A DNA stretch of 64,000 bases from Chrysomallon squamiferum (GCA_012295275.1 CM022665.1:38282933-38346932); one strand, 5' to 3'. Counted from the first letter of the stretch, positions 49,995-61,444 are shown. Translations and numbers: made by a program. The notes: a model not told the origin generated them from the sequence alone.

Positions 49995-51332
49995 ATTTAT
50001 AAGCTAGTTCATCAGTATAGGCTGATCAAAACAACAGTTAAGAAATATTCAGTTCATGTTGCAAGAAAAATTAGTATTTTATAAACAATCTTTAAGCTAG
50101 TTTATTAATATCACCATTTAAAAATTTATCTATTTAAATGAAGGTTCTGGACATCCTTCACCCAGCCCCATGAGTGGGGAGCAATCACCTGGCAGTGCTC
50201 AACAGGTGAGCCCAATCAGCCCAGTCCCACCAACATCAAGTCCTTTACATTCTCCACAACCCAGGCACAATCCATGGATCAGCAACAATCCATCCACTGC
50301 AGCTGCAGCAACAAGTCAGGAACCTAACAAGACTGGGTAAATTTCCTTTTCACTATTTAAATCAGTCTATTTTCTTTGTATTTTGCAGTTTTTTATATTT
50401 TCAGATAAAATAAATTATACTGAAGAAAAAAGTGCACATATCCACAGCCACAAACACACATATAATAGTTTTTACTACTTCATATTACAAAAGTTTTTAA
50501 AATTGCTCTTTGAACAACAATTGTTTTCCAAATAATTCAAACATAGCTCATGCTGTTGAAAACCCAAAACTTGTGATATATTATATTTCAGAGAAGAAAC
50601 CAAACCCCCAGTGCAATGCAGTATTTGCCACAGACGATTTAAGAATATTCCTGCACTGAATGGCCATATGAGATTACATGGTGGATACTTGAAAAAGGTT
50701 GGTTAAAATAATTTAATATCTAAGATGGACCCCAATTTTTTTTTAAATGTTTTCTTCAGTATTGTAAAATAGATATTGGTTTACATATTACCTGCATGTA
50801 TAAATTCATTGTTAAAGACATTTATTCTGGATAATAATAATCACACATCATTTCTTTGAAGGTTGTGAAGTTTGTTCATGTAATTTCTTACATGTTTTTA
50901 GCTTTATTTTAATAACACATCTTTTAACTTCAGTCTAAAGAGGAAAAGAAAAACAAAAAGAGTGACATGGGTCCACCACCAGCTCCTCCCCTCTACTCAG
51001 ACAATCTCGCAGATAACAAACATGTTACCAACACTGAGCCAGGCATTTACACAGCCCATTCCTACATCACAAGAAGTCATCATGTCACAGGCTGGAATAT
51101 CTCAGCACTCTTCCTCAACCCAGATACCTCTAACCATAGAGCAAGTGAGTGCCAGCCAGGAGGGCCAGACACTGACTCCTGAGCAGCAGCAACAGATAAT
51201 ACAACAGCATCTCCAGCTTCACACACTGCAGCTGCGGGAAGCAGAACAAAGAACCAACCAATCTCTCGAACAAATAAAACAGTCATTACAAGCTCATGAA
51301 CAACAGCAGCAGCAGCTTCAACAGCAGCAGTT

Positions 51333-51368
<36 letters not shown>

Positions 51369-51650
51369 ACAGCAGATAAATTCAGGGGAGCAGTTGAGTT
51401 CTGCCCAGCCTCAAACTGCTACTGAACACATTCAGCAGCTGGCGGCAAGTGTACAGCAGGCTCATGAGCTCATCAGTCTTCAGCAGTTGGAGCAGATACA
51501 GCAGCAAGCTCAGCAGATTCAACTGCAGCAAGCTGTTCATGTGTATCAGCTTCCACAGCTCTCTCCTCAGCAGTTGGAACAGTTGGGCTTGCCAGTGCAG
51601 ATTCCTTCACAGATCCATCAGCTAGTACAAGATCAACAGATTCAACAGCT

Positions 51651-51681
<31 letters not shown>

Positions 51682-54600
51682 CAGCAACAACAACAGCAGA
51701 GTCAGCAAGCTGAGGAAATTCATACATCTCATGCACAACCAAACCAGAGTCCAGAAATAGTTCCTGTAGCTTCAGGTCAGGTCATTCATCTCACTCCTGA
51801 ACAGCAGCAGCAGCTGGAACAGTTGTCTGAGCAGTTGAACATCCCAGTCCAACAACTTTTAGAAGAACATAAACAGGCTACAGAGAGGCAGCAGAGAATT
51901 CAGCAGATCCAGCGTCAGTTGTCATCTGCTGAGGATGAAACCACACCTTCACCACAAGTCATACAGACAGAGCATCAAATCAACTTCCCACAACACTTGC
52001 AGTTTCAGGATGCTGATGTACATATTGCACAACAACAGACTGAAACAGCTCAGGTTCTCACCCAACCTGTAACATTAGACGAACCAAGAGAAATACCACA
52101 GAATTTGGAAATGCCATTGCCAGCACAGCTGATAGCAATGCATTCGTCACCAATATCACTCAATTCTCTTGCAATTCAGACAGCTTTGAATTGGGCCCAG
52201 AGTCAATCCAGTCTTCCAGTGTCTGAGGCTCAGAGACCAGAAGTATTGGCAACCACACAGGCACATCTTGTCACAGCTCCAAACCTTAGTTCAGGTCAGA
52301 TCTCTCTGTCTCCAGCCACAGACAGCTCAGAAGTGACAGTTGCTCAGTTGCTAAACAGTATGGCCAACTTCCAAGATGGTCTAACACCTGGTTTGTTGTT
52401 GCAGACAAACCCACAACATCAGACATTGCCTTCGGATGTAGCCATAATGCAGTCTCACAACCCTTCCATCTCTCAGACCACTGTCCATCCCACCTTTTCA
52501 CCATTTGCAAATATCACAGCAACTCTCACCAATCATAATGCTGTTAGCAGTCAACAGATTTCACATAATGTTAGTACCTTAACAGAGGCAGAGCATAACT
52601 TTTCCAGTGAAACTGTTAGTGTTGCTGTTACTAACAGTGTGAAAGAACCTAATAACAGTTTCAAGCCAATTAAGCATCAGCATAGTGAGCTCAAGCGAAG
52701 ACTGTCAGCTGATTCCAATTTGGACGGAAACAAAAAACCTTTGACTGGAAGTTTAACCATGATGCTGTCCAAAAGTCCACTTGGATCCAATGATGTTGAA
52801 AGTTCTTTTGCAAAACCAAAGGACAGCGACTTCGATGTGCCAGTGAGAATGCGCAGCAAATCTGGTGATGAGTATAAATTGATGAGATCCAAAAGTGTTG
52901 ATCACACTTTCATGCGTCCTAGGAGTCGAACTGATGATTCTATTTACAGACCAAAAAGTCGGATTGAAGATGTGACAAATCGAACAAAGAGCCAGCCAGA
53001 AGATTATTTGTCAAGATCTGATGGTGCCGGCATCTTCAGAAATCCAATTCCAGTGACAGTATCAACAAAATTCAAAAGGAAGCATCGACCAGCACCTTTA
53101 TTTATTCCACTGCATCTTAGCTCTTTCCAAAGCCGGCTACGTTCACCACGTCTCTGGGAGGGTCCAGATGGCAAAAAGTTTGGGACTCCTCCACCTTACA
53201 CCCCACCTCCAATGCTCAGTCCTATCAGAAGTGGATCTGGTTTGTTCTGGACAATTCAGAACAATAAACCAAATACACCAATGTCTGCTCCAGCTACACC
53301 AAAACTGTTAATAGGCCAAAGAAGAAGTGAGTAGAATTATTATTTTTTTTAATTTTCCTTTTGCTTCCTTTATCAGAATTACTATCAACACTTCTTTTAT
53401 TTTATCAAATTGTTTTTTTGTTGTTGTATTGACCTTACATAAATTAAATCTTTGTTCAGATGTCTGGCTTATGATCAAAATGCTTTAAAAGAATATGGAA
53501 ATATTAAATATAATACTATTTTTTGTGACTTCATTCAAAGATTTTTATCCGTCTTTGTTTTGGATTTAATTAATTAATCCATTTTTTAAATTGGCTTTTT
53601 GTATTGCTATGTATATGATTGTTTACATATTATATACGGTGGACTCTGTTAAAACCAGTCTTTGACTAATCCTGATTTCTGTATTAACTGGCACCATTTC
53701 AAAGTCACGTCCAGCTACCATTAATCTGTTATGAACAAAACTTTGTCTAATCCGGATGCTGTCTACTTTAGATTTAGCTATGCAATATAAAACATAGAGA
53801 CCATCACTGGCAGTTGTATGAAACTGGCAAATGGATTGACGATACATACAAACTTTTATACACTGGTGTTCTTAAAATGATAAAACAAATTAAATCTTTT
53901 GCTGCTGCTACTGAAAACATACTTTTGGAACCAATGTTAAACGTGGAGGCAATGACAGAGGAGTTTTCTTTGGAGAGAAATATGAAAAAAACACAGTTGT
54001 CAGTGATAGACTATTTTAACACTCACACTTGATAGACATTTAACTGTAACACTTGTAATAAAACATATTCCAATTTTATGTCATTTTAATCTTTATAAAC
54101 TGGCACTCTGTCTAAAACGACATACCTCATGGGTCCCAGGTGAATCCCATTTTGACGGACTCCACAGTATATAAATTATATATATTAATAACAGCTGTAT
54201 ATGGTTTATTATTTCCTATACTCAGAAAATTTAATTGAAAACCAAAACTATATTTGATGTTGCAGGCAGCATAAGTGTCAGTGAATGTGTGCCACAAACA
54301 ATTCCTGAGAAAGATGAAGAACCTCCACCTGAAACTGACATACAGCCGTAAGTAATCTAAATATAATAGGGAATAAAATAAAAAAATAATAATAATAAAA
54401 TAAACATTTATTAAAAAATAAAAAATTGAGTGTGTTAAAATGATTGTCATTGTTTAACATATATCATGTGTATCGGTTAAAAAAAAACCTCATTCAAAAA
54501 AAATATTTATTTTATAAATAACAAGATTGTGCATCATTTATACTACATTTTTAATTGTGAAAAATACTGTGTTGTCTCATGCCAAATTTAGTAAATAAGT

Positions 54601-57600
54601 TGGCTTGAGATATATTAGCATTACATTAATAATAACAAAAAATTATGGAAAAAAAATGGGAAAGCATTATACATATTCACAGTACAAATATATATTAATT
54701 TATGTAAATCTGTTCTTGGATACTTTTTTAATTTTATTTAAAAAAAAACATTTTATGATTATTTATATTATTATTATATTTTTTTAACAAGAAGTATATT
54801 GGATATTAATTTTCTACATGACTGTTACCAGCTGTTTATAGTAATTTTTAAAAATAAATATGAAGTATTGATTTGTCATTTCAGGCATGTAAATGTTGGA
54901 ATGCAATATCAAGCTGAACTTCCACCGTTTAATGGTGAGTTTTCTTCTTTTTTTTTTTTTCTTTTTTTTTCTGCTTTATTTTTTTTTCTGGAGATACTTT
55001 CTTGAGCAACAAACGAACAATAAAAATGTGAAATGAAAAGAAACAAAAGAACAGTCCCCTCTCCAAAAAGACACAAAAAACCAGTGTCTGTTGTCAGCCA
55101 TGAACTATATAAATGAATTTCATATTTTTATTTTTTTTTAAATTCTCTTATAACATGTTTTAGAGTGCTAGCCTGTGACATGACAGTTTGCAACATCAGA
55201 TCTACTGAGTGCTTGGATTATGCTTTTTTCCCATTCTGACCCAAGGGGTTCATCAAAGATCAAACTATTTCCTGCCTACAGAAACATGCAAATGATAAAT
55301 CACTTGCTACAGACTAAAAAGACAGTAACTCTTGTACCAGACACAGTGGTTTCCTTTCAGTTGTTGTATAGTCCTTAATTATTTGTATGCTGCCAGGTTA
55401 AAAATTACAGATTGGCTTGAAATATTTTTTTAATTTTAGATTTGATTTTTTAATTATAATTTTATTTTATTTTCAATTTTAATCAGCAAATAAAGCAGAA
55501 GCTAAGAAAGTGATAGCAAAAGAAGATTTAGTCTGGGAACCAAGTGCAATGGGAGAGAATTCAGATGAAGATGGTATGTTTATCATCATCATTTGTATTT
55601 CAATGATTCATATTCATATTTTTCTCTTTCCCAATCTTCCTCGATAAATGTCTCCATTCAAATTTTGAAAACAATTACATTTACTAGAGCATGCAAGCAT
55701 TTTGTTACTTCAGTACCTATTATTTTTTGGGGTCAGTTATCTTCTAGTAATTCATATTTATACACAAGATATCACTGCTTTGTTTCTTTCATTCTATTTA
55801 AATACACTACTGTAATGTTACAGTGCAGATTAAATTGTCATGCTACAATGAAGATTCATTTTATGGGTAACACTTTTTATCAGTTTGATGTTAGGAAAGG
55901 TAGTGTTGTGTTTTAAATAACATTACAGGAAAAACAAGCAAAGTTATAAATTATTTTTCCTTATGTTTCAGTGCAAAATTATCAAGAATTTGCATGCTCA
56001 GCAGCTGTTCAAGGGAATGGTTCAAATGTTGAATATGCTCTACACCTTCTGTTTATGACAAAAGGAAATATTCAGGTAATAAAGAAAGCTGTTTAAAAAT
56101 TAGAAAGGAAATAGAACTCTTTACTAGTGTTCTCTGCAAGTAATTAAAATCTAGTGTCACAATAGATTGCTTAAAAAGTCGGGTTTATTCATTGGGTAAA
56201 TACATATAGGGATTAGCTGACATTAATAAAAATTTACTAACATTAATAGAACTATTAATAATTGATGGTACTGTTTTACCTTGTATCATTATCACTTTTC
56301 CATTTGTACATTATTATACCTGCATAAATGTCTGTAGTCTTTTATCAAGTAATGTATGAGATATTATCTGCTATTCACAACCACTGTGGTTAAAGCAAAT
56401 CATTTTGTGTAACCAAGAGAAAACTCTTTATTGCTTGACAATAAATTGATCATAAAATTGGCCATAAACATTTTATAGCTCCAAGTACAGTTGCAAATAT
56501 TTTTGCTCAGGTATAAAACTGAAGGCATTTATCTTTGATTTATTCTGCAGGCATAAAAAAGAAAAAAAAAGAAAAAAAGAAAAAAAAAGATTATTTTGAT
56601 GAAAGGCCGTTTCAAATTTAATTTACTTTTTACTTCTCAAATAATTCTCTGTGGTGTTTTGTTGTGCTTTGTTTCTTTTACAAGTACCAGTTATAAGTGA
56701 AAAAGACATTAATTTTGTTATGTAACTGTAAGCCTAGCATTAACAGAAAGGTATTGGTCATATTCTGATAATCTTAGCTCATTATTCAAGAAGATCAGTT
56801 TCTTTGTATCAGACATCTGATATATAGAGAAGAAATATTCGATTTATTAAAAAAACCTTTTTAATACTTGTTCATCATGCACTATGCATATCAGTCAAAT
56901 AATCAAACCACTAATTTTATTATTTTAAATAAAAGAATAAGGTTATGCCTCATTTAAAACAACCTTTTTAATGGTGAAAAATATTGTGTTGATTGTTTAC
57001 GGTTTGCCAAACTTTGTAAACAAATTAGCCCAAGATTTATGCACATTAAATTAAAAACGATAAAGAGATATTAATGGAAATGTATTTTTCATTTTTTAAA
57101 AAAACCCATTTTGGATGATAATTAGACAAAACTAAAATGTACTTTCATAAATATGTAACCACTGATGTGAAACTAAACTTTATGCATATGCATATAAAAA
57201 TAAAGCAGTCAGATCTATTATTACATGTAAAAAGTTACACGTCATATATTGTTATGTCAAAAGTATTTAGAAAATGTAATTATAATTCACAGAAAGCTTT
57301 GTTAATGTTGATGGAAGATCCACCAAAACTGCCAGCCCAGCATGGACTTCAGAATTACAGTTATCAAGGTTTGTATTATAAGGGCAGATTTATTGTTTGA
57401 ATAATCATGCATCTAGTTTGAATTTGTTCTATGCAAACAGAATGACATGTAACCCATTCAAAATGGTTCCTCGTGTTTGTTTTGTTTTCAATTTCATGTT
57501 TACTTTTCATGTAAAAAGGTGCCTCAGGCCTGTTTTGTTTAGCTTTTTATGTGTTACTTGTTCAGAAAATACAAGTTTTAAAAGTGTTATTATTGTAAGA

Positions 57601-60594
57601 TGAAACAAAAGTTAAAAGCAATTATTTTTAAAGTTCACTGGTCTAAAAATGAACTAGAGTAAACTAGAAGATGATATAAATAATTACATAATAACCTTTG
57701 AAAAACTTTGCATACTAATTGTGGAAACACATTATTTCATTTGTAATTTAATAATTTTTTTAATCAAGTAATTAATATTTGGTTTTCACTTAACAATAAA
57801 ATGTTATGTTTGTTTATATAAACAAAAAGATTGTGAGATACTGTTGTGTGAAATATTTTTAAATGGAAACTTTTGAGCACTATAAAACAAACTAAAATTG
57901 AATGTTTTGTTTATTTTAGCTTTTAATTATTTATTAAATAACATATCTTTATAATGTTCCCTTCAGAAGGGATCTGGCTGTAGCTCAATAACTGGAGCAC
58001 TGACTGGCACATAACAGGTCAAAGGATCAATCCTCCTTGGTTCTTGTTAAAGCCATCCAAGCCAGTATCTTGCCTAACTAATCAATGTGATTAGCTGTAG
58101 AGAGTGTGTGGATTTCCTCTCACATCATCCCATCCCCTCACAACACAACTCTTACTTGAATAACAGTTTAAGTGTTAGTAATAAAAATGTATGGAGGTGT
58201 TATTTAACGAAACTATTTTTATTTTATTTTTTCATTTCCTTTAGAAACAGACCGCTGGAATTCTGTAGAAATTGAAATGTTTTACAAAGCTCTACTGAAA
58301 CACAGCAAAGATTTCTTTGCTGTTGCTAATGAGGTAATTAGTTGTTATTACAAAGAATTTATTAATTTAACCACTTCCCACTTAAAATACAACAACAACA
58401 ACAACAACATATACATCATTCAAACATACATAAAAATACACATGTACATTGCATGCTAATGGTATCTTTGAAAAGATGGAAGAAAAATTCCAGTTACATG
58501 TAAAAATATGAATCAAATTTTAAATTACAAAAGAACTTGTTTTTTGCAATAAATGTTTCTTGATTTTAAGTCTTTTTACAATTATATTACTACAAAGTAT
58601 TTTGATTCAAACTTAGACACCCAGTAGCTGATTTGTTTTTCATGCTGGGGTATCATTAAACATACATTCATTCATTCATTCATTCATTCATTTTAATCAG
58701 TAATATGGAAGACTAATTTGTTCACTGGTAATTTAGACTGAGAATGCAGGGAGTCTTCATATGGTTTACTGAAGTTACTATGACGCTGTCATTGTTAAAG
58801 AGTTTAAATTGTTAATATGTGCTATTGTAGGTTGGCTCCAAGAATGTAAAACGTTGTGTGCAATTCTACTATCTGTGGAAGAAAGTTTGTCCTGAGGACT
58901 ATAAACGACTTCGCCTCCTACGAAGGAAACGAGAACAAGAAGCTTTGTACAATCTAAGATCTTGTGCTGCCAACGAAGCTGCTCAAGCTTCCCAGCAGCA
59001 GCAACAACAGCAGCAGCAAAATCAAGCACAACAACAACAGCAAACATCTGGACAACATCAGCAGCAGCAGCAGTCTGTGCAGCACTCTCAAATATCAGGA
59101 CAACAACAACAACAACAGTTGTCAGGCCAGCAGCAGCAGCAGCAGCAACCATCAGGACAGCAGCAGATGGTGGAAGGATCTGATTCGGAAGAAAGCATGT
59201 CTGTCCATTCAGAACAAAATGTGAGTTTTAACTGTTAAAATCATCTTTTCCTAGTCACTTCTATTCCTTTTGTTTTTTTAATTGGGTTTTTTTTTGTTTT
59301 TTTTGTTGTTGTTTTTTTAAACAAAATACAGTTGATATCACAACACTGCATAATTTTATTACTGGTAAAGTGGTTAATTTATTAGAAAATTAACTTACAA
59401 AGCACTTCCATTGCTTATAAAGCACTGCTAAGTTAGCTAGTGGAAAATGTTCATCAAAAAACCACTTTACTGATTAGTATAAAAACCGGTATTCATAAAA
59501 ATGTTGTGGTGTTGTTAAAACATTCCTTCGTACACGTCTGTATTGTAAGACTGAATGTTTTGTTTCAGGATAACAAATCTGATGTTTCAAGTTCTTCACT
59601 CTCACCATCCCCAGCACCAACCTTCACTTGCGAGCAAGCCAACTGCCATGCAGTAAGTTCACATCTGACATAGATGTGGCAGAGATGTATTTTTTAATTT
59701 AATTTTTTTTTATAAGTCTTTGGATGTAATTAGAAAGTATGTTTTCTTTGGAGATAATGTATTTTTTTTTTTTTTTTTTGTGAATAAGAAACATTTGATT
59801 TATTTAATAATGCTCTCAGCAGTTATTTGATCTGTCACATGAAGTTAAAATCTTGTCGTTGATAGATAAAATAATACTGAAGTAACATTAATTATTTAAA
59901 ATGAATTTGTGTTACTATTTTAAAACTTATATCCAATGCTTTAGAGCTGCTCAGTTTTGTAAACTAGTGTCACTGAAAACTGTTTTTGTTTGCAGACATT
60001 TTCATCAAAACAAGCTCTCAATGCTCACTCTCGCATCCATGGTCCTAAACATGTGTTTGATGTTGAAAAATCAATGCCGCGCCCTAAGAAACCTGCTGCT
60101 AACAAATCTACTGTCAGAGATGAAAATGGAGATGTCATATTTCCATGTAGACTTTGTGCAAGGTATGTTTAAATGTTTTCTTTAAAAGCTAGTAAGTATT
60201 AATTTGAAATTTTGAAACTGGTGCATGATATTGAGATGATTTTAGCATTATTGTAGGTGTTGAAATTTTGTATTGTATAATTATAAATTAGGGATTAATC
60301 CTTTAATATCATAAATTGTGTTTTCTTAAGAATATTAACAAATAGAATTTATGAGAGAAAAAAAAAAAAAATTGGAATAATACAAGTTTATCATTGTTAT
60401 AATCTTAATGAAATATCAGTATCCATTTATGTATGTGTATAGATATATATTTCACTGTTTTTTTTCACAGAGTGTTTTCTAAAGTTAAAAGTCGAAGTGC
60501 TCACATGAAAAGTCACCGGGTTGCTGAGAATGAAAGTATGAAATCCATAGAACAAGTCATGAAGATTAAAGCAGAGATGGTGCCTGATGGATGA
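43833..60594 (+). CDS. ZNF541/TRERF1-like C2H2, ELM2 and SANT corepressor, 17 coding exons
   Basis: Nuclear scaffold of the TRERF1/ZNF541/MIDEAS family, whose ELM2-SANT module recruits HDAC1/2. CDS exons: 43833-44664, 48230-48461, 48873-49145, 49434-49687, 50144-50336, 50592-50697, 51001-53326, 54266-54347, 54885-54934, 55487-55573, 55972-56075, 57293-57368, 58245-58333, 58831-59220, 59569-59652, 59996-60162, 60471-60594 (TGA). Phases agree throughout, giving 1,822 aa. Order: Ser-rich N-terminus, fingers 1-3 (314-396), finger 4 (604-624), polyQ, a conserved Pro-rich block (about 1320-1380), ELM2 (from 1434), SANT (about 1541-1590), polyQ, fingers 5-6. ATG 43833 (G at -3, G at +4) is preferred over ATG 43815; an in-frame stop lies at 43794. 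The junction at 51001 is uncertain. Confidence 0.88.
45540..45850 (+). mobile_element. mollusc-type tRNA-derived SINE, interrupted by A/T runs
   Basis: The tail is the clearest part: gatgcatagaaaagattcct, then gctgctaattgttaagagta, then gcccacggagtggtagcagc and tggtttcctt. From memory this follows the widespread mollusc SINE tail (gatggtgcatataaaagatc, gctgctaattgttaagagta, gcccatgaagtggcgacagc, gggtttcctc). Upstream, ccagttccaccctgtatatc and agtacatgctat fit the SINE middle. An A-run/T-run insert separates the middle and tail. Confidence 0.6.
46389..46673 (-). mobile_element. Tigger/MER-like non-autonomous pogo element
   Basis: About 285 bp flanked by TA. The termini are inverted: left TAGGTCATGGATCCATTATC; right, reverse-complemented, CAGGTTGAGAATCCTTTATC. 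Both termini continue into runs of the type tctgaaatctgaaa/ttggaattt. Read on the minus strand, the layout (caggttgagaatcc, atgtttgggaatgg, ccaagtctaaatacaaatt, then an aaaagtttcagattt tail) closely recalls non-autonomous Tigger elements of mammals as I remember them. No open frame remains. Confidence 0.65.
48230..49145 (+). CDS. ZNF541/TRERF1-like exons: N-terminal triple zinc finger
   Basis: Exons 48230-48461 and 48873-49145. After a Ser/Lys linker come three C2H2 fingers: [25 protein letters not shown]...KRQDHLNGHLMTH split across the intron, and [19 protein letters not shown] (C-x4-C, ending EANH). The signatures KRQDHLxGHLxTH and KSYCDxRSLRRH are those of vertebrate ZNF541. Finger 2 is cut by the intron inside its Leu codon (CT|T). 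The following [20 protein letters not shown] is not recognised. Confidence 0.9.
49434..50697 (+). CDS. ZNF541/TRERF1-like exons: polyQ/Pro linker and finger 4
   Basis: Exon 49434-49687 begins in phase ([14 protein letters not shown]) and includes a Q9 run near its end. Exon 50144-50336 is Pro/Ser-rich ([32 protein letters not shown]). Exon 50592-50697 holds finger 4, [21 protein letters not shown], nearly identical to the single central finger of TRERF1 ([21 protein letters not shown]). It ends GGYLKK at donor AAG|gttggt. Confidence 0.88.
51001..53326 (+). CDS. ZNF541/TRERF1-like giant exon: polyQ region and conserved Pro-rich block
   Basis: One frame is open for more than 2.3 kb. It carries two long Gln tracts (about 51301-51375 and 51646-51700) in a Q-rich helical context, repeated [31 protein letters not shown] motifs near 52850-52960, and at 53070-53260 the family block [13 protein letters not shown] ... 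[10 protein letters not shown] ... [19 protein letters not shown], matching TRERF1. The start is uncertain: acceptor ctcccctctactcag (ends 51000) keeps the frame from exon 50697, whereas the earlier acceptor ttaacttcag (ends 50933) gives [19 protein letters not shown] and then a stop at 51180. The donor is AGAA|gtgagt at 53327. Confidence 0.8.
53637..54167 (+). mobile_element. pogo/Tigger-type element with transposase C-terminal remnant
   Basis: About 531 bp in the intron after the giant exon, flanked by TA. Inverted termini: left CGGTGGACTCTGTTAAAACC; right, reverse-complemented, CTGTGGAGTCCGTCAAAATG. Subterminal aactggca motifs occur on both sides. A + strand frame at 53814-54032 encodes 72 residues ending [15 protein letters not shown], where QLSVIDYF fits the PCNA-binding PIP box (Q-x-x-hydrophobic-x-x-aromatic-aromatic). 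Pogo transposases are known to end in such a motif. The catalytic core is absent, so this is an internal-deletion derivative. Confidence 0.72.
54266..59220 (+). CDS. ZNF541/TRERF1-like exons: ELM2 and SANT domains
   Basis: Exons 54266-54347 and 54885-54934 lead into ELM2 ([16 protein letters not shown], compare TRERF1 RINIGLRFQAEIPEL). Exons 55487-55573 and 55972-56075 continue with [14 protein letters not shown] and [17 protein letters not shown], and exon 57293-57368 with [20 protein letters not shown]. Exons 58245-58333 and 58831-59220 give the SANT domain ([46 protein letters not shown]). In the family this pair binds class I HDACs. After SANT follows a basic helix ([14 protein letters not shown]), then a long imperfect polyQ region (about 58993-59170). 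Confidence 0.92.
55150..55335 (+). mobile_element. decayed SINE copy
   Basis: The segment starts gagtgctagcctgtgacatg, like the anticodon-side part of the SINE head, and continues with ggttcatcaaagatcaaact, tttcctgcctacagaaacat, gcaaatgataaatcacttgc. These fit the middle and tail of the mollusc SINE (tggtatatcaaaggcc, tcctgcctgtgggatggt, gcatataaaagatcccttgc) with many substitutions. It is a weaker match than the copy at 45.5 kb. Confidence 0.42.
57966..58135 (+). mobile_element. tRNA-derived SINE head with shortened body
   Basis: ggctgtagctcaataactgg followed by agcac is a clear tRNA-like A box (TAGCTCAxTxxxGGAGCAC). About 30 bases on, ggtcaaaggatcaatcctcc looks like a B box. Downstream pieces (cttggttcttgttaaagcca, tccaagccagt) fit the SINE middle and gtgtggatttcctctcac the tail, with the region between them deleted. 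It is not a functional tRNA gene: no acceptor stem closes. Confidence 0.6.
59569..60594 (+). CDS. ZNF541/TRERF1-like exons: C-terminal fingers and stop
   Basis: Exon 59569-59652 ends [10 protein letters not shown] and exon 59996-60162 continues [16 protein letters not shown], so finger 5 (C-x4-C) is split by an intron; TRERF1 has CEMPNCGAD ... FSSRQALNGHARIHG. Exon 59996-60162 goes on to DGDVIFPC-type sequence ([14 protein letters not shown]), and exon 60471-60594 completes finger 6 ([15 protein letters not shown]), matching TRERF1 VFFKIKSRNAHMKTH. The protein ends [10 protein letters not shown] with TGA at 60592-60594. KIKAE is a possible sumoylation site. Confidence 0.92.
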
Positions 60595-61174
60595 CTTGAG
60601 ACTGAAATAATCTTAGTGAAGACAGAAAAAACAAAACAAACAAAAAAAGCAAACAAATAGTGTTCTGTTTTGTGTGGCTGTGCATGATTTGTATAACAAT
60701 AGTAATGAAGTGACTGTGTTTTTAAAGTGCTTTTTGTGATTGGTCATCATGAAGTTACAGCTCAAAATAAGGCAGCGTTGTACTGTAACAGTGAAAGCAG
60801 GGCACATACATCATCGAAAAAAGGGATTTTGGGGAGAGGGAGGGGAAAGAAAAACTAAATTTCAAAACGTTACAAAAACAAAATGGCAGCATCTCATCAT
60901 TTATAACTTCATATCTTAGAGAAATGTTGTTTGTTCTGAGACTCGAACAGTCTGACCTGTCTGCCAAATTTAATCTGTAATAAACAGGGGCCTTTACGAG
61001 CAGTTTACAGTGTAAGATCTCAGTGTAATAAAACAGGTTGTTGTACAGAGTGTCCTCTGTAGCAGGTATGACGTACAGACATGAACCAGGACAGAGCAGT
61101 TTCTTTTGGGTGAATTGTGCTGCTTTGCCCTGTTCTTGTAAAGTGCTGTGATCTCCAAAGGCCTGTGAGGGACA

Positions 61175-61205
<31 letters not shown>

Positions 61206-61444
61206 CATAATCAAGGCATTATGGTGCTCTTTTTCATGTCCAGCAAACTTTAAGTGGTGTTGTTGTTCTTAATTAAATGTTGTATGAGTATTGTTTGCAA
61301 GGCAGACCTGTGCAGTATTCTTGTACATTTTCTGTCAAATGTATGAGGAATATATCTCTGCCAGATTTGTTTTTATCAATGAAACTGTGAGGATCTCACA
61401 CTCATTGGACTGTGTTGACTGTTTGTACTAGTATAGTATATATA

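Noticed and set aside
51473-51742. Minus-strand open frame rich in Ala and Val
   Set aside because: It is the antisense shadow of the CAG/CAA tracts; similar shadows occur at 49288-49659 and 58778-59152.
57970-58040. Possible tRNA gene
   Set aside because: A and B box-like sequences are present but no acceptor stem or intact cloverleaf forms; it fits a SINE head better.
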